Source: Skermanella mucosa
GTDB lineage: Bacteria > Pseudomonadota > Alphaproteobacteria > Azospirillales > Azospirillaceae
Length of the DNA stretch: 64,000 nt
Direction of reading: 5' to 3'
Assembly: GCF_016765655.2 (NCBI RefSeq)
Contig: NZ_CP086106.1
Coordinates: 2,600,501-2,664,500 of the forward strand
A program made the translations under genes and the position numbers. Every line of letters begins with the position of its first letter. Position 1 is the stretch's first letter. The notes under the pieces were generated by a model that was given only the letters and a program-made list of their open reading frames with translations, did no database searches and was not told the origin of the DNA. Positions 10,480 through 20,121 of this stretch are shown piece after piece.

Positions 10480-11331
10480 ATGTATACCGACGCCATTGAT
10501 CTGCGCGAGTTTTACGAGAGCAGCCTGGGACAGGTCGCCCGGCGGATGATCCGTCGTCGTGTCCGCGAGCTGTGGCCGGATGTCCGCGGCCAAGTGGTTC
10601 TGGGCGTTGGCTATGCCGCCCCGTACCTGCGCCCCTTCCGGGACGAGGCGGAGCGCACCATAGCACTGATGCCGGCGTCGCAGGGTGTCGTCTATTGGCC
10701 GGCCGAGGGTCCGGGATTGTCCGCGCTGGCGGACGAGGCGGAACTGCCGCTGCCCGACATGTCGGTCGACCGGGTGCTGCTGGTCCATGGCCTGGAATGT
10801 ACCGAGCAGCTTCGTCCGATGATGCGCGAGATCTGGCGCGTCATGGCGGGCGGCGGGCGGCTGCTGGTGGTGGCGCCGAATCGGCGCGGCATTTGGGCGC
10901 GGATCGACCGCACGCCGTTCGGACACGGCAGCCCCTATTCGCCGTCCCAGCTGAAGCACGTGCTCCGGGAGAACATGTTCGTTCCGGAACGCTCGGCCCG
11001 TGCCCTGTTCATCCCGCCGATTCGCTCCCGCTTCCTGCTCGGGTCTGCGCCGGCTTGGGAGGAGGTCGGCGAGCGCTGGTTCAAAGCTTTCGCCGGCGTC
11101 TATCTGCTGGAGGCGAGCAAGCAGATCTATGCGGGCGTGTCGCGCAAGGTGGTCCGTCCGAAGAAGCGCCGCCTGATGGTGCCGATCCCCTCCGGCGCCG
11201 GCATGCCGGGCGCCGCCGGCGCCGCCCATGTCGAGCATGTGGACGGCGTGCCGACGGCGGCCTGCGAGGAGGCGGACGAAACGACCGACTATGCCGACTT
11301 CCGCGACTTGCCAACCGGCGTCGGCAGGTAG
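10480..11331 (+). CDS. SAM-dependent methyltransferase
   Basis: 283 residues. The N-terminal part is a class I methyltransferase of the type 11 group: a degenerate glycine motif ([15 protein letters not shown]), the acidic loop [18 protein letters not shown] and post-motif [17 protein letters not shown]. The last about 60 residues are Ala/Gly-rich and weakly conserved in appearance. Substrate unknown; the divergent pairing with gloB is conserved in alphaproteobacteria. The 3' end overlaps the 3' end of uvrA on the other strand by 43 bases. Confidence 0.85.
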   Translation: MYTDAIDLREFYESSLGQVARRMIRRRVRELWPDVRGQVVLGVGYAAPYLRPFRDEAERTIALMPASQGVVYWPAEGPGLSALADEAELPLPDMSVDRVLLVHGLECTEQLRPMMREIWRVMAGGGRLLVVAPNRRGIWARIDRTPFGHGSPYSPSQLKHVLRENMFVPERSARALFIPPIRSRFLLGSAPAWEEVGERWFKAFAGVYLLEASKQIYAGVSRKVVRPKKRRLMVPIPSGAGMPGAAGAAHVEHVDGVPTAACEEADETTDYADFRDLPTGVGR

Positions 11332-14144
11332 GGCGCCAGATAGCGGCCGGTGTAGCTGCGTTCCTCCCGGACGACCTTTTCGGGAGGGCCCTCGGCGACG
11401 ATGTCGCCGCCGCCAGTGCCGCCTTCCGGGCCGAGATCTATGATCCAGTCCGCGGTCTTGATGACCTCCAGGTTATGCTCGATCACCACGACGGTGTTGC
11501 CCTGGTCCACCAGGGCATGGAGCACCTCCAGGAGCTTCCGCACGTCCTCGAAATGCAGGCCGGTCGTCGGCTCGTCGAGGATGTAGAGGGTGCGGCCGGT
11601 GGCGCGGCGGCTCAGTTCCTTGGCGAGCTTGACCCGCTGGGCCTCGCCGCCCGACAGCGTGGTCGCCGCCTGCCCGACATGGATGTAGCCCAGGCCGACC
11701 CGTTCAAGCGTCTGCATCTTGTCGCGGATCGACGGAACCGCCTTGAAGAACTCGGCGCCTTCCTCCACCGTCATGTCCAGGACATCGGCGATGCTCTTGT
11801 CGCGGTACAGGATTTCCAGCGTCTCGCGGTTGTACCGCTTGCCGTGGCAGACATCGCAGGTGACATAGACGTCGGGCAGGAAGTGCATCTCGATCTTCAG
11901 CACCCCGTCACCCTGGCAGGCCTCGCACCGGCCGCCCTTGACGTTGAACGAGAATCGGCCGGGTCCATAGCCGCGGGCCTTAGCTTCCGGCAACCCGGCG
12001 AACCAGTCGCGGATCGGCGTGAAGGCACCGGTATATGTGGCCGGGTTGGACCGCGGCGTCCGGCCGATCGGCGACTGGTCGATGTCGATCACCTTGTCCA
12101 GGTGCTCTATGCCGTTGATCGCGTCATGCTCCGCCGGATGCTCCCGCGCGCCGTTGAGTTTGCGGGCGAGCGACTTGTAGAGGGTCTCGATCACCAGCGT
12201 GCTCTTGCCGCCTCCCGAGACGCCGGTGACGCAGGTGAAGGTGCCGAGCGGGATCTTCGTGGAAATATCGCGCAAGTTGTTCGACCGTGCGCCGACGACC
12301 TCCAGGAATTGGCCCTTGTGGCCTTTGCGCCGCTGGGCCGGTACAGGAACCGACCTGCGACCGGTCAGGTAGTCGGCGGTGATGCTGTCCGGGTTCTGCA
12401 TCACCTCCTCCGGCGTGCCGGCGGCGATCACCTGGCCGCCATGGACGCCGGCGGCCGGCCCCATGTCCACCAGGTAGTCGGCGGCCCGGATCGCGTCCTC
12501 GTCGTGCTCGACCACGATCACCGTGTTGCCGATGTCGCGGAGCCGCCGCAAAGTCTCCAGCAGGCGGTCGTTGTCGCGCTGGTGCAGCCCGATCGAGGGC
12601 TCGTCGAGCACATAGAGCACGCCGGTCAATCCCGAGCCGATCTGGGAGGCGAGCCGGATGCGCTGACTCTCGCCGCCCGACAGCGAGCCGGAGTTGCGGC
12701 TGAGCGTCAGGTAGTCGAGACCGACATTGTTGAGGAAGCCCAGCCGCTCGTTGATCTCCTTCAGGATGCGGTAGGCGATCTCCTGGTCCTTGGGCCGGAG
12801 ATGCTGGTTCAACTCGCCGAACCACTCGCCGGCCTTCAGGATCGACATCTCGGTGACCTGGCTGATGTGCAGGCCGCGGATCTTGACGGCCAGCGCCTCC
12901 GGCTTCAGGCGGGCGCCCTTGCAGGCCTCGCAAGGCTGGCTGGACTGGTACTTGCCCAGCTCCTCCTTGACCCAGGCGCTCTCCGTCTCGCGCCAGCGCC
13001 GTTCGAGGTTGTTGACGATCCCCTCGAAGGCCTTGTTGGTCTCGTAGCTGCGCAGGCCGTCGTCATAGCGCATGGTGACCGGCTTGCCGCCGGAGCCGTA
13101 GAGGATGGCATGCCGGACATCCTCCGGCAGGTCCTTCCACGGCTTCGTGGTCGCGACCTTGTAGTGGCGCGCCAAGCTTTCCAGCGTCTGGGCGTAGTAC
13201 TGCGAGGTCGAGTTGGCCCAGGGGGCTATGGCGCCCTTGTCGAGCGACAGGTCCTCGTTCGGCACGACCATCAGCGGATCGAAATACAGCTTCTCGCCCA
13301 GGCCGTCGCACGATGGGCAGGCGCCGAACGGGTTGTTGAACGAGAACAGCCGGGGTTCAATCTCCGGGATCGTGAAGCCGCTCTCGGGACAGGCGAACTT
13401 GGCGGAGAAGGTGGTCCGCTCGCCGCCGTCCGCGTTCTCCGCGAAGGCGAGGCCGTCGGCCAAGCCCAGGGCCTGTTCCAGCGAATCGGCGATCCGGTTG
13501 CCCAGCCCCTCGCGCACGACGATCCGGTCGACGACCACCTCGATGTCGTGCTTCAGCTTCTTGTTAAGGGCGGGGGCCTCGTCGATCTCGTACAGTTCCC
13601 CGTCGATCTTGACGCGCTGGTAGCCGCGCTTGGACAGGTCCTGGAGTTCCTTGCGGTACTCGCCCTTGCGCCCGCGCACGATCGGGGCGAGCAGCAGCAG
13701 GCGGGTGCCCTCCGGCATGTCCATGATCCGGTCGACCATCTGGCTGACCGTCTGGCTCTCGATCGGCAGGCCCGTCGCGGGCGAGTAGGGGACGCCGACC
13801 CGAGCGAACAGCAGCCGCATATAGTCGTAGATCTCCGTCACGGTACCGACGGTGGAGCGCGGATTCCGCGACGTGGTCTTCTGCTCGATCGAGATCGCGG
13901 GCGACAGCCCCTCGATCGAGTCCACGTCCGGCTTCTGCATCAATTCCAGGAACTGGCGCGCGTAGGCCGACAGGCTCTCGACATAGCGTCGCTGCCCCTC
14001 GGCGTAGATGGTGTCGAACGCCAGCGAGGACTTGCCGGACCCGCTCAGGCCAGTGATCACCACCAGCTTGTCGCGCGGCAGATCCACGTCGATGTTCTTC
14101 AAATTATGTTCCCGCGCGCCGCGGACCGTGATAGATTTGTTCAT
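11289..14144 (-). CDS. uvrA: Excinuclease ABC subunit A
   Basis: 951 residues, full length. UvrA recognises bulky DNA damage with UvrB in nucleotide excision repair. It has two ABC ATPase modules: Walker [10 protein letters not shown] at about residue 32-40 and GVSGGGKST with Lys647, each with an LSGGE signature ([15 protein letters not shown] and [15 protein letters not shown]). Zinc-binding cysteine groups are visible (CPSC, CEAC and the C-terminal CEAC-CDVC module). It is divergent from ssb, the usual arrangement. No LexA box matching the alphaproteobacterial consensus was found between them. Confidence 0.97.
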   Translation of the reverse strand: MNKSITVRGAREHNLKNIDVDLPRDKLVVITGLSGSGKSSLAFDTIYAEGQRRYVESLSAYARQFLELMQKPDVDSIEGLSPAISIEQKTTSRNPRSTVGTVTEIYDYMRLLFARVGVPYSPATGLPIESQTVSQMVDRIMDMPEGTRLLLLAPIVRGRKGEYRKELQDLSKRGYQRVKIDGELYEIDEAPALNKKLKHDIEVVVDRIVVREGLGNRIADSLEQALGLADGLAFAENADGGERTTFSAKFACPESGFTIPEIEPRLFSFNNPFGACPSCDGLGEKLYFDPLMVVPNEDLSLDKGAIAPWANSTSQYYAQTLESLARHYKVATTKPWKDLPEDVRHAILYGSGGKPVTMRYDDGLRSYETNKAFEGIVNNLERRWRETESAWVKEELGKYQSSQPCEACKGARLKPEALAVKIRGLHISQVTEMSILKAGEWFGELNQHLRPKDQEIAYRILKEINERLGFLNNVGLDYLTLSRNSGSLSGGESQRIRLASQIGSGLTGVLYVLDEPSIGLHQRDNDRLLETLRRLRDIGNTVIVVEHDEDAIRAADYLVDMGPAAGVHGGQVIAAGTPEEVMQNPDSITADYLTGRRSVPVPAQRRKGHKGQFLEVVGARSNNLRDISTKIPLGTFTCVTGVSGGGKSTLVIETLYKSLARKLNGAREHPAEHDAINGIEHLDKVIDIDQSPIGRTPRSNPATYTGAFTPIRDWFAGLPEAKARGYGPGRFSFNVKGGRCEACQGDGVLKIEMHFLPDVYVTCDVCHGKRYNRETLEILYRDKSIADVLDMTVEEGAEFFKAVPSIRDKMQTLERVGLGYIHVGQAATTLSGGEAQRVKLAKELSRRATGRTLYILDEPTTGLHFEDVRKLLEVLHALVDQGNTVVVIEHNLEVIKTADWIIDLGPEGGTGGGDIVAEGPPEKVVREERSYTGRYLAPYLPTPVGKSRKSA

Positions 14145-14379
14145 GAGATGTTCTTACCAGGAAGACCGGTAGAGGGGAAGCGACAAACCACAGACATATG
14201 AGCGATGCGGGATGGAATTGCGACTCCCGGCTCGGCAGATCTGTGGTGCGAATCGTGGGACACGAGAGTCGCGGCACCGGGCCGTGACGGCGTAGCCAAG
14301 GGCAGCCGTTGCGTTCCGGACCTCTCCCGCCTACGGTAGGCATCATCGCGCCACCGGCGGATCAGGAGTTAGAGAGACC
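14145..14379. other. Divergent uvrA-ssb promoter region
   Basis: 235 bases separating uvrA and ssb. An inverted pair, CCACAGA and TCTGTGG, flanks about 40 bases near the uvrA side. In many bacteria this spacer carries a LexA site; GTTC-N7-GTTC or GAAC-N7-GTTC was not found. Confidence 0.4.
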
Positions 14380-14862
14380 ATGAACGTATGGACATTCAGC
14401 GGCCGCGTCGGCGCCGATGCGGAATTGAGGACCACCCAGAGCGGCGAGAAGGTGCTGAGCTTCCGGGTGGCCAACGACGTCGGGTTCGGTGACCGCAAGA
14501 CAACCCAGTGGGTCGACTGCTCCATGTGGGGCAGGCGGGCCGAATCGGTCGCCAACTATGTCAAGAAGGGCGACAAGGTCGTGGTCAGCGGCGAGCTGAA
14601 GCTGGAGGAATTCCAGCGCCGCGACGGCACCCCCGGTTCCAAGCTGAGCGTCCGCGTCGCCGAGATGGATCTCGGCAGCAAGCAGGGTGAAGGCGGCGGA
14701 GGCGGCTACGAGGGTGGCGGCGGGGGCGGCTACGGCAGTGGCGGTGGCGGCGGCGGTGGTTACGGCGGCGGCAGCGGCGGCGACCGGGGTGGCTCGGGCG
14801 GCGGCCGTGGCGGCAGCAAGCCGGCCTTCGACCAGGATCTGGACGACGAAATCCCGTTCTAA
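14380..14862 (+). CDS. ssb: Single-stranded DNA-binding protein
   Basis: 160 residues. N-terminal OB fold (1-about 105) with the SSB pattern VGADAELRTTQSGEKVLSF and TQWVDCSMWGRRAE, a very Gly-rich flexible linker (about 108-145), and the acidic tip DDEIPF that recruits repair and replication partners. It coats single-stranded DNA during replication, repair and recombination. The segment before the linker is a little shorter than in E. coli SSB. An intrinsic terminator follows. Confidence 0.97.
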   Translation: MNVWTFSGRVGADAELRTTQSGEKVLSFRVANDVGFGDRKTTQWVDCSMWGRRAESVANYVKKGDKVVVSGELKLEEFQRRDGTPGSKLSVRVAEMDLGSKQGEGGGGGYEGGGGGGYGSGGGGGGGYGGGSGGDRGGSGGGRGGSKPAFDQDLDDEIPF

Positions 14863-14913
14863 GCTGCCGGCTCGAACCGGCCAGAGGCAGTCTGACGCAA
14901 GTTGTATGGTTGG

Positions 14914-14946
14914 GGGCTTCCCTGCTTCGGCGGGGAAGCCCTTTTC
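14914..14946 (+). terminator. Intrinsic terminator after ssb
   Basis: GGGCTTCCC (14914-14922) pairs with GGGAAGCCC (14933-14941), loop containing TTCG, followed directly by TTTTC. This is a classic rho-independent terminator 52 bases after the ssb stop. Confidence 0.85.
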
Positions 14947-15018
14947 ATTGGTTGACGGTTGACCTGCCGCGCGGGCTATGGCTGTTACGCCGGAGTATTT
15001 CACCGCAGGAAACCAGGA

Positions 15019-16476
15019 TTGGCCGAGAGTTCGCACCGTTATCCATTCATCCTGGCCCTTGGCCTGACTCTGGCGGCTTTCGCCTTGAACGCGGCAAGCG
15101 TCTTCCCGAACGGCTTCGTGGAGGACGACGGCTATTTCTACAGCAGGATCGCCTACAATATCGGGGTCAACCACCTCTCCAGCTTCGACGGGGTGTCGAC
15201 CACCAGCGGCTATCACCTGCTCTGGGGATGGCTGCTCGCCGGGATAAGCTGGATCATCGGCTTCGTCACGCCGGCGGTCCCGGTTCACCTGTTCGCCCAT
15301 CTCGCGGCCTTCTACAGCCTGATCCTGCGGGCGAGCTGGGAGGCCACCCGCCGGCCGGTGGCTGCTGTCGCGGTGGCCGCGTTGCTGTTGACCTCCAGCG
15401 GGCTGATGGAAACCGGGCTGCTGGCGCTGCTCCTCGCGATCCTCTTCCGGTCCTTCCTGGCCCGGGACGACGAGCGGCCCGCGGTCCCGATGATCCTGGC
15501 GGCCGGCCTCGTTCCGCTCGTCCGGATCGACTCCGCCATCATCGTCGCAATCCTGGTCCTGTATCTGCTGATCCGCCGGCGGCGGGCAGGCGTCGTCCTG
15601 GCCGCCGCGCTCGCGGCCGGGTGCTTCGCGCAGATCGCGCTTATGAAGGCGGTGTTTGGCGAGTTTTATTCCGTGTCGTCCTTCCTGAAAGTCAGTGCGG
15701 ACGTTCATGGTTCCGGCCTCGTCGCCCATCTCAGGGACAACATCTTCGCGTCCTCCGGACAACTGGCGCGCTTCGGCTGCATGGCACTGCTGCTCGTCTG
15801 TTGTCTGGCCACCATCGTGGGCGCCGAGACCCGTGAACAGATGCTGCGACGGGCGACCGTCGTGGCTTCGGTCCTTGCGTTCTTCACACCGCTGCTCGTC
15901 CTCGTCAATGTACGAAGCTGGTACTTCGTCGTCCCGTTCCTCGGCCTCGCCACAGTAGCCTGCCAGCCGTTCCGGACGGGCCGGAGCCGCTCCGTCGCCC
16001 CCCGCCGCGACCTCGCGCTGGGATTGGCGGCGCTTTTCCTGGCGCTGAACCTTGCCGGCCGCGTCCACTACTACGCCGGTTTCCGGGCCGACCAACTTGC
16101 CAGCGCGGAGCTGATCCGCACCATACATCTTTCGGTCCCAGCCTCCGCCCGGATGTACCAGATCGACGGCAGCGGGTTCGTCGGCTATTTCGCCGACCGG
16201 ACCCTGATCAACGGCGACGGGCTGGTGAACAGTTACGACTACGCCCGACGGCTTCGAGCCAACGCCCTAGGTGGATACCTGGCGGAGATGGGCGTCTGCT
16301 ACGTCGTGACCAACGTTGCGGAACCGCCGGTCGGCCCGGATGCCGCCATCGTCGAGATCGGCGGGCTGGTAGTCAGGCGGGGGGAGGTCGACCACGTCTA
16401 TTCGCGACCGGACCGGAACGTGAATCCCTACGCCAGGTTCAACATGTATCGCCTCCGGCGCGCCGATTGCCTGTGA
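15019..16476 (+). CDS. Polytopic membrane protein, GT-C glycosyltransferase-like
   Basis: 485 residues with TTG 15019 as start (AGGAAA upstream); the frame opens earlier at TTG 14959 but that is too close to the ssb terminator. About 9-10 hydrophobic segments are seen between residues 8 and 360, then a soluble C-terminal part of about 120 residues. The first extracytoplasmic loop carries EDDGYFYSRIAYN, resembling the acidic DD loop of GT-C enzymes that move sugars from lipid carriers. The family is not certain; a role in surface glycan or protein glycosylation is inferred. It is a single gene between ssb and the SDR. Confidence 0.7.
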   Translation: MAESSHRYPFILALGLTLAAFALNAASVFPNGFVEDDGYFYSRIAYNIGVNHLSSFDGVSTTSGYHLLWGWLLAGISWIIGFVTPAVPVHLFAHLAAFYSLILRASWEATRRPVAAVAVAALLLTSSGLMETGLLALLLAILFRSFLARDDERPAVPMILAAGLVPLVRIDSAIIVAILVLYLLIRRRRAGVVLAAALAAGCFAQIALMKAVFGEFYSVSSFLKVSADVHGSGLVAHLRDNIFASSGQLARFGCMALLLVCCLATIVGAETREQMLRRATVVASVLAFFTPLLVLVNVRSWYFVVPFLGLATVACQPFRTGRSRSVAPRRDLALGLAALFLALNLAGRVHYYAGFRADQLASAELIRTIHLSVPASARMYQIDGSGFVGYFADRTLINGDGLVNSYDYARRLRANALGGYLAEMGVCYVVTNVAEPPVGPDAAIVEIGGLVVRRGEVDHVYSRPDRNVNPYARFNMYRLRRADCL

Positions 16477-16590
16477 CCGCGACACTCGGAACCAAGCACT
16501 GGAAGCCCTGTTGTCGGTCCCATGCTGCATTGCGGCACGGACAGTGGCGATGCGCCACCCGACAACCGACAACATCGAAGGGGTTCTCAG

Positions 16591-17568
16591 ATGCCTCCAC
16601 ATCCTGACCATCCCGTGGTCGTGATCACCGGAGCTTCGAGCGGTATTGGACGCGCGACGGCCCACGCTTTCGCCCGGAAGGGAGCTACGGTGGTCCTCGC
16701 CGCCCGGCGGGCGGAAATGCTGCGCGAGGTGGAGCGCGAATGTCTCGACCTTGGTGGCCGGGCGCTGGCGGTGCCGACCGACACGACCCGGGAGGACCAG
16801 GTCGAGAGGTTGGCTGCGATGGCCCTGGAGCATTTCGGCCGGATCGACGTCTGGTTCAACAATGCCGGGGTCGGCGTCTTCGGCCGCTTCGAGGATATTC
16901 CGTCAGACGCCTGGCGCCGGGTCATAGAGACGAACCTGTTCGGCTATGTCCATGGCGCCAAGGCGGCCATGCGCCAGTTCCGCGCCCAGGGCCACGGCGT
17001 AATGATCAACAACGCCTCCATCGTGGGCCGTCTCGCGAAGCCGGACTCCACGGCCTACGCCACCAGCAAGTTCGCGGTCAGGGGCTTCTCCGAAGCCTTG
17101 AGGCAGGAAGTGCTGGACCAGCGCGATATTCATATCTGCACCATCCTGCCGTCGGTGATCGACACGCCGTTCTTCCATCATGCCGCCAATTTCAGCCATC
17201 ACCGCGTGCGCGCCGCTCCGCCGGTCTACACGCCCGAGAAAGTGGCCCGGACGGTGGTCGGTCTGGTCGATCATCCGCGTGCCGAAGTGATCATCGGCGG
17301 GATCGGCAAGGTCGCCGCGATCCAGAAGCGGCTCGCCCCCTCGCTGATGACCCGGATCAACGGCCGTGCGCTGAACTACGGCTTCCTGGCCGACGAGCCG
17401 AGCGACGAGACCACCGGAACGCTGTTCGAACCGATGCGGGACGGGCAGGGCGTCCATGGCGGCTGGAGAAAGGGTTACAACAATGGCGGCGTTCCGCTGG
17501 CGGCGCTGACCCTGCTGGCGCTTCCCGCCGCAATCGCGTTCCTGCTGCGCGCCCGCCGGGCCTACTGA
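16591..17568 (+). CDS. SDR family oxidoreductase with C-terminal membrane anchor
   Basis: 325 residues from ATG 16591 (GAAGGGG upstream). Classical SDR: cofactor motif TGASSGIG at 13-20, NNAG at 90-93, catalytic Ser143, Tyr156 and Lys160. Arg/Lys positions after beta-2 (AARRAE) suggest NADPH. After the catalytic domain there is a 100-residue extension ending in a hydrophobic segment (about 298-318) and RARRAY, which would place it on the membrane. This extended form is common in plant-associated proteobacteria, often beside stress genes. Substrate unknown. Confidence 0.85.
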   Translation: MPPHPDHPVVVITGASSGIGRATAHAFARKGATVVLAARRAEMLREVERECLDLGGRALAVPTDTTREDQVERLAAMALEHFGRIDVWFNNAGVGVFGRFEDIPSDAWRRVIETNLFGYVHGAKAAMRQFRAQGHGVMINNASIVGRLAKPDSTAYATSKFAVRGFSEALRQEVLDQRDIHICTILPSVIDTPFFHHAANFSHHRVRAAPPVYTPEKVARTVVGLVDHPRAEVIIGGIGKVAAIQKRLAPSLMTRINGRALNYGFLADEPSDETTGTLFEPMRDGQGVHGGWRKGYNNGGVPLAALTLLALPAAIAFLLRARRAY

Positions 17569-17651
17569 GGGCCGGCGTTCCGACATTAATTCAAGCAATC
17601 TCGACGTGTGCTGGAGACGATCGGGCGGTTGCTGCTGTTGACGGTCCATCG

Positions 17652-17681
17652 ATGCCCCGGTCCGCTACCGGACCGGGGCAT
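17652..17681. repeat. Perfect 13-bp hairpin upstream of the DUF2382 gene
   Basis: ATGCCCCGGTCCG (17652-17664) and its exact complement (17669-17681) are separated by CTAC. It lies 83 bases after the SDR stop and 37 bases before the DUF2382 start. No T-tract follows, so it could be a terminator of the SDR transcript, a leader hairpin or a protein-binding site. Confidence 0.7.
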
Positions 17682-17718
17682 GGCAGGCATTCAACAGATT
17701 GTTAAAGAGGACGCTGAA

Positions 17719-18543
17719 ATGGCTCAGTATACCATCGTGACCATGTTCCGGGATCGGGACGTCATCGGAACCGTCCAGCAGGAACTGCGCAATTCGGGCG
17801 TGGACCTGCACGACGGGCAGATGCTTGACCGCGATCAGGGCGACGTGGAAGGCGAACTGGTTCGCCGCCACGTCGATGGTGACGACATTCGCCATTACAT
17901 GCGCGGCGTGGAGAAGGGATATCCGCTCCTGGTGGGGACCGTGGACGAGGCCAACCTGCAGCGGACCGTGGACATCCTGGATAATCATGGCCCGGTCGAC
18001 ATGCGTGACGGCGCGGATCTGGACTCCGGTGCCGCTGATCTGACGACGGACCAATCCGCCGGCACCGGACTTTCGGCTGCGGCAACCGGCCTGCGGGACG
18101 TCAACGAGACCGACGACATGGATCGCCGGACTGGCACCGCGGAGCAGGAGGAAGTGATTCCGATCGCCGAGGAGGAACTGCGTGTCGGCAAGCGGGCGGT
18201 CGAGCGCGGCGGCGTCCGGGTTCGCAGCTACGTGGTCGAGACCCCGGTTGAGGAATCGGTCAGGCTGCGCGACGAAACCGTCCATGTGGACCGCCGCAAG
18301 GTAGACCCGAACCGCCAGGCGACCGACGCCGACTTCAAGGAGCGGGTCGTCGAATTGCACGAGACCGATGAGGAAGCGGTCGTCAGCAAGCAGACCCATG
18401 TCACCGGGGAAGTGGTCGTCCGCAAAGACGTCGAAGAGCGGGAACAGACCATCTCCGACACCGTACGCCACACCGAAGTCGACGTCGACAAGGGGGCTGC
18501 CGGTCTGGACCGTACCAATCTCGACAAGGGACCTGTTCGCTAA
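17719..18543 (+). CDS. DUF2382 (YsnF/AvaK) stress-type protein
   Basis: 274 residues from ATG 17719 with GAGGA upstream. The N-terminal about 95 residues form a general-stress-like domain (TIVTMFRDRDVIGTVQQEL). The C-terminal DUF2382 domain (about 145-262) starts EEVIPIAEEELRVGKRAVERGG and continues with the charged beta-repeat pattern VVETPVEESVRLRDETVHVDRR. Soluble, very acidic and repeat-like. In known genomes the domain is associated with stress response and sometimes with PRC-barrel domains; its molecular function is unknown. The neighbouring SDR supports a stress or envelope role. Confidence 0.85.
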   Translation: MAQYTIVTMFRDRDVIGTVQQELRNSGVDLHDGQMLDRDQGDVEGELVRRHVDGDDIRHYMRGVEKGYPLLVGTVDEANLQRTVDILDNHGPVDMRDGADLDSGAADLTTDQSAGTGLSAAATGLRDVNETDDMDRRTGTAEQEEVIPIAEEELRVGKRAVERGGVRVRSYVVETPVEESVRLRDETVHVDRRKVDPNRQATDADFKERVVELHETDEEAVVSKQTHVTGEVVVRKDVEEREQTISDTVRHTEVDVDKGAAGLDRTNLDKGPVR

Positions 18544-18568
18544 GGATCTTTAGACCAGGGTTGTCTGC

Positions 18569-19978
18569 TTACGGCGGAGGCTTCGGCGCCTCCGCCGTAC
18601 CCAGTGGGACCGTGATCGCGAACATCGATCCATGGTCGGGTCGGGAGCAGACCGTCACTGGGTGGTCGAGCAGGGCCGCCGTTCGACGGACGATCGAGAG
18701 GCCGAGGCCGACGCCGCGGAAATCCGTTTGTTCCACTTGGTCGATGCGCCTGAACTCCTCGAAGATGTCGTCCAAGCGGTCGGCGGGAATGCCGATGCCG
18801 GTATCCCATACCTCGATGCGGATGTGCACGCCGCGCCGTCGGCAGCCGAGCAGGATCTTTCCTTCGGCGGTATAGCGCACGGCGTTCGCCAGCAGGTTGG
18901 CGATGATCTGGTGTAGCAGCACCGGATCGCTCAGGACCGTGCCGTCGCAGTGGCGAACCGTAAGCGTGAGGCCGCGATTTCCGGCGAGGGGACGGAACTC
19001 GTCGCCCAACTCCTCCAGCAGATCGTCCACGGAGAAGCTCTCGAGCCGGACCTGGACCGTCCCGGTCTCCAATCTGGACAGGTCGAGCAGTCCGGCCAGC
19101 ATCCGTTCGCCGGATATGTGAGCTTTCATCAGGTTGCGCACCAACTCATGGTTGGACGTTCCAGCGAGCCGCGTATCGAGCAGGTCGATGAACAGCCGCA
19201 TGGCCTGGAGCGGCTGTCCCATGTCATGGCTGGCCGCGGCGAGAAACCGGGTCTTGGCTAGGTTGGCGCGGTCGGCCTCGTCGCGCGCGATCCTGAGGTC
19301 CGCCGTGCGCTGTTCCACCTGCCGTTCCAGGTTGTCCAGCACGGTGGAAAGCTCTTCGGCGAGTTGGATCTTGTCGAGCTTCAACAGCAGCATCTCGCGT
19401 ATCCACCCGTTCAGCTTCCACGCTGCGGTCCACAGGCCGCCGGTGAAAACTATGCCCAGCACTGCCATGCCAAGATAAACAGGGCTGCCTTCCAGGCCCA
19501 GGCGGACGACCAGAGGCAGCATGCAAGGCGCCAGGAATGCCGTCACGACCGGCATCAGCGGCGACAGCGTGGCGACCGATCCGGCGGCCATGCCGCCCAG
19601 CACGAAGGCGACGAACATGCGGTAGATCAGGGGATCGGGCATGAGCAGGACCAGCCCGATGCCCCAGATGAGACCCGACACGCCGGACGCCAAGGTGAGC
19701 TTGGCGACCATGCGGTCGGGGTCGAGGCGCCTGCTCGGACTGCCGCTCAGCCATTTCAACTGCACGAAACGGATCGCGGTCAGCCCGATCAGCAGTCCCG
19801 CCCAGAGAATGGCATGGTTGATCCGCACGACCGGGGCGAGGACCATCACGGTCAGGACGGGATTGGCCAGGTTCGCGACCAGAACCAGGGGAAGTTGCTT
19901 TACGACCAGCGAAACCTGCTCGCTACGGACATCGGAAGGCCGGCTCCTCCGGTCCGCGCCCCCATTGGCCTGTCCCAT
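18569..19978 (-). CDS. Membrane sensor histidine kinase, orphan
   Basis: 469 residues from ATG 19978 (MGQANGG); an earlier TTG is in frame. Five to six membrane segments (about 25-185) lead into a coiled coil (205-245), a HisKA domain with the phosphorylated His251 in AASHDMGQPLQ, and a HATPase domain with N box (IIANLLANAVRYT), G1 box (VWDTGIGIP) and G2 (GVGLGLSIV). The H box DMGQPL rather than ELRTPL is typical of the group that often carries a receiver domain; no receiver is attached here and no response regulator gene is adjacent. Signal unknown. Confidence 0.9.
   Translation of the reverse strand: MGQANGGADRRSRPSDVRSEQVSLVVKQLPLVLVANLANPVLTVMVLAPVVRINHAILWAGLLIGLTAIRFVQLKWLSGSPSRRLDPDRMVAKLTLASGVSGLIWGIGLVLLMPDPLIYRMFVAFVLGGMAAGSVATLSPLMPVVTAFLAPCMLPLVVRLGLEGSPVYLGMAVLGIVFTGGLWTAAWKLNGWIREMLLLKLDKIQLAEELSTVLDNLERQVEQRTADLRIARDEADRANLAKTRFLAAASHDMGQPLQAMRLFIDLLDTRLAGTSNHELVRNLMKAHISGERMLAGLLDLSRLETGTVQVRLESFSVDDLLEELGDEFRPLAGNRGLTLTVRHCDGTVLSDPVLLHQIIANLLANAVRYTAEGKILLGCRRRGVHIRIEVWDTGIGIPADRLDDIFEEFRRIDQVEQTDFRGVGLGLSIVRRTAALLDHPVTVCSRPDHGSMFAITVPLGTAEAPKPPP
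18570..18599. terminator. Strong hairpin at convergent gene ends
   Basis: TACGGCGGAGGC (18570-18581) and its complement (18588-18599) flank the loop TTCGGC. It overlaps the last codons and stop of the histidine kinase gene and lies 26 bases after the DUF2382 stop. A bidirectional terminator is likely from position, although there is no T-tract. Confidence 0.45.
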
Positions 19979-20121
19979 TGCGCCGCTGCCCCGCTCGTGA
20001 CATCGGCACGTATCATACAATGCCGCATTATTGCCGGGATCTGATTTTTTAACAGAATCCGATCATCGCTGAAATCGCTCGGGCTTGCGGTCGAGAACAC
20101 GCTGTACGGGGGAGGATCCCG

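Noticed and set aside
10572-14201. A 1209-codon open frame on the plus strand across uvrA
   Set aside because: It is the antisense of uvrA, which has all UvrA motifs on the minus strand; the plus-strand translation is Gly/Arg/Val-rich without any family signature. Such shadows are common in high-G+C DNA.
14145-14379. LexA (SOS) box between uvrA and ssb
   Set aside because: The sequence was read for GTTC-N7-GTTC and GAAC-N7-GTTC; only GTTCTTACCAGGAAG comes near and its second half does not fit.
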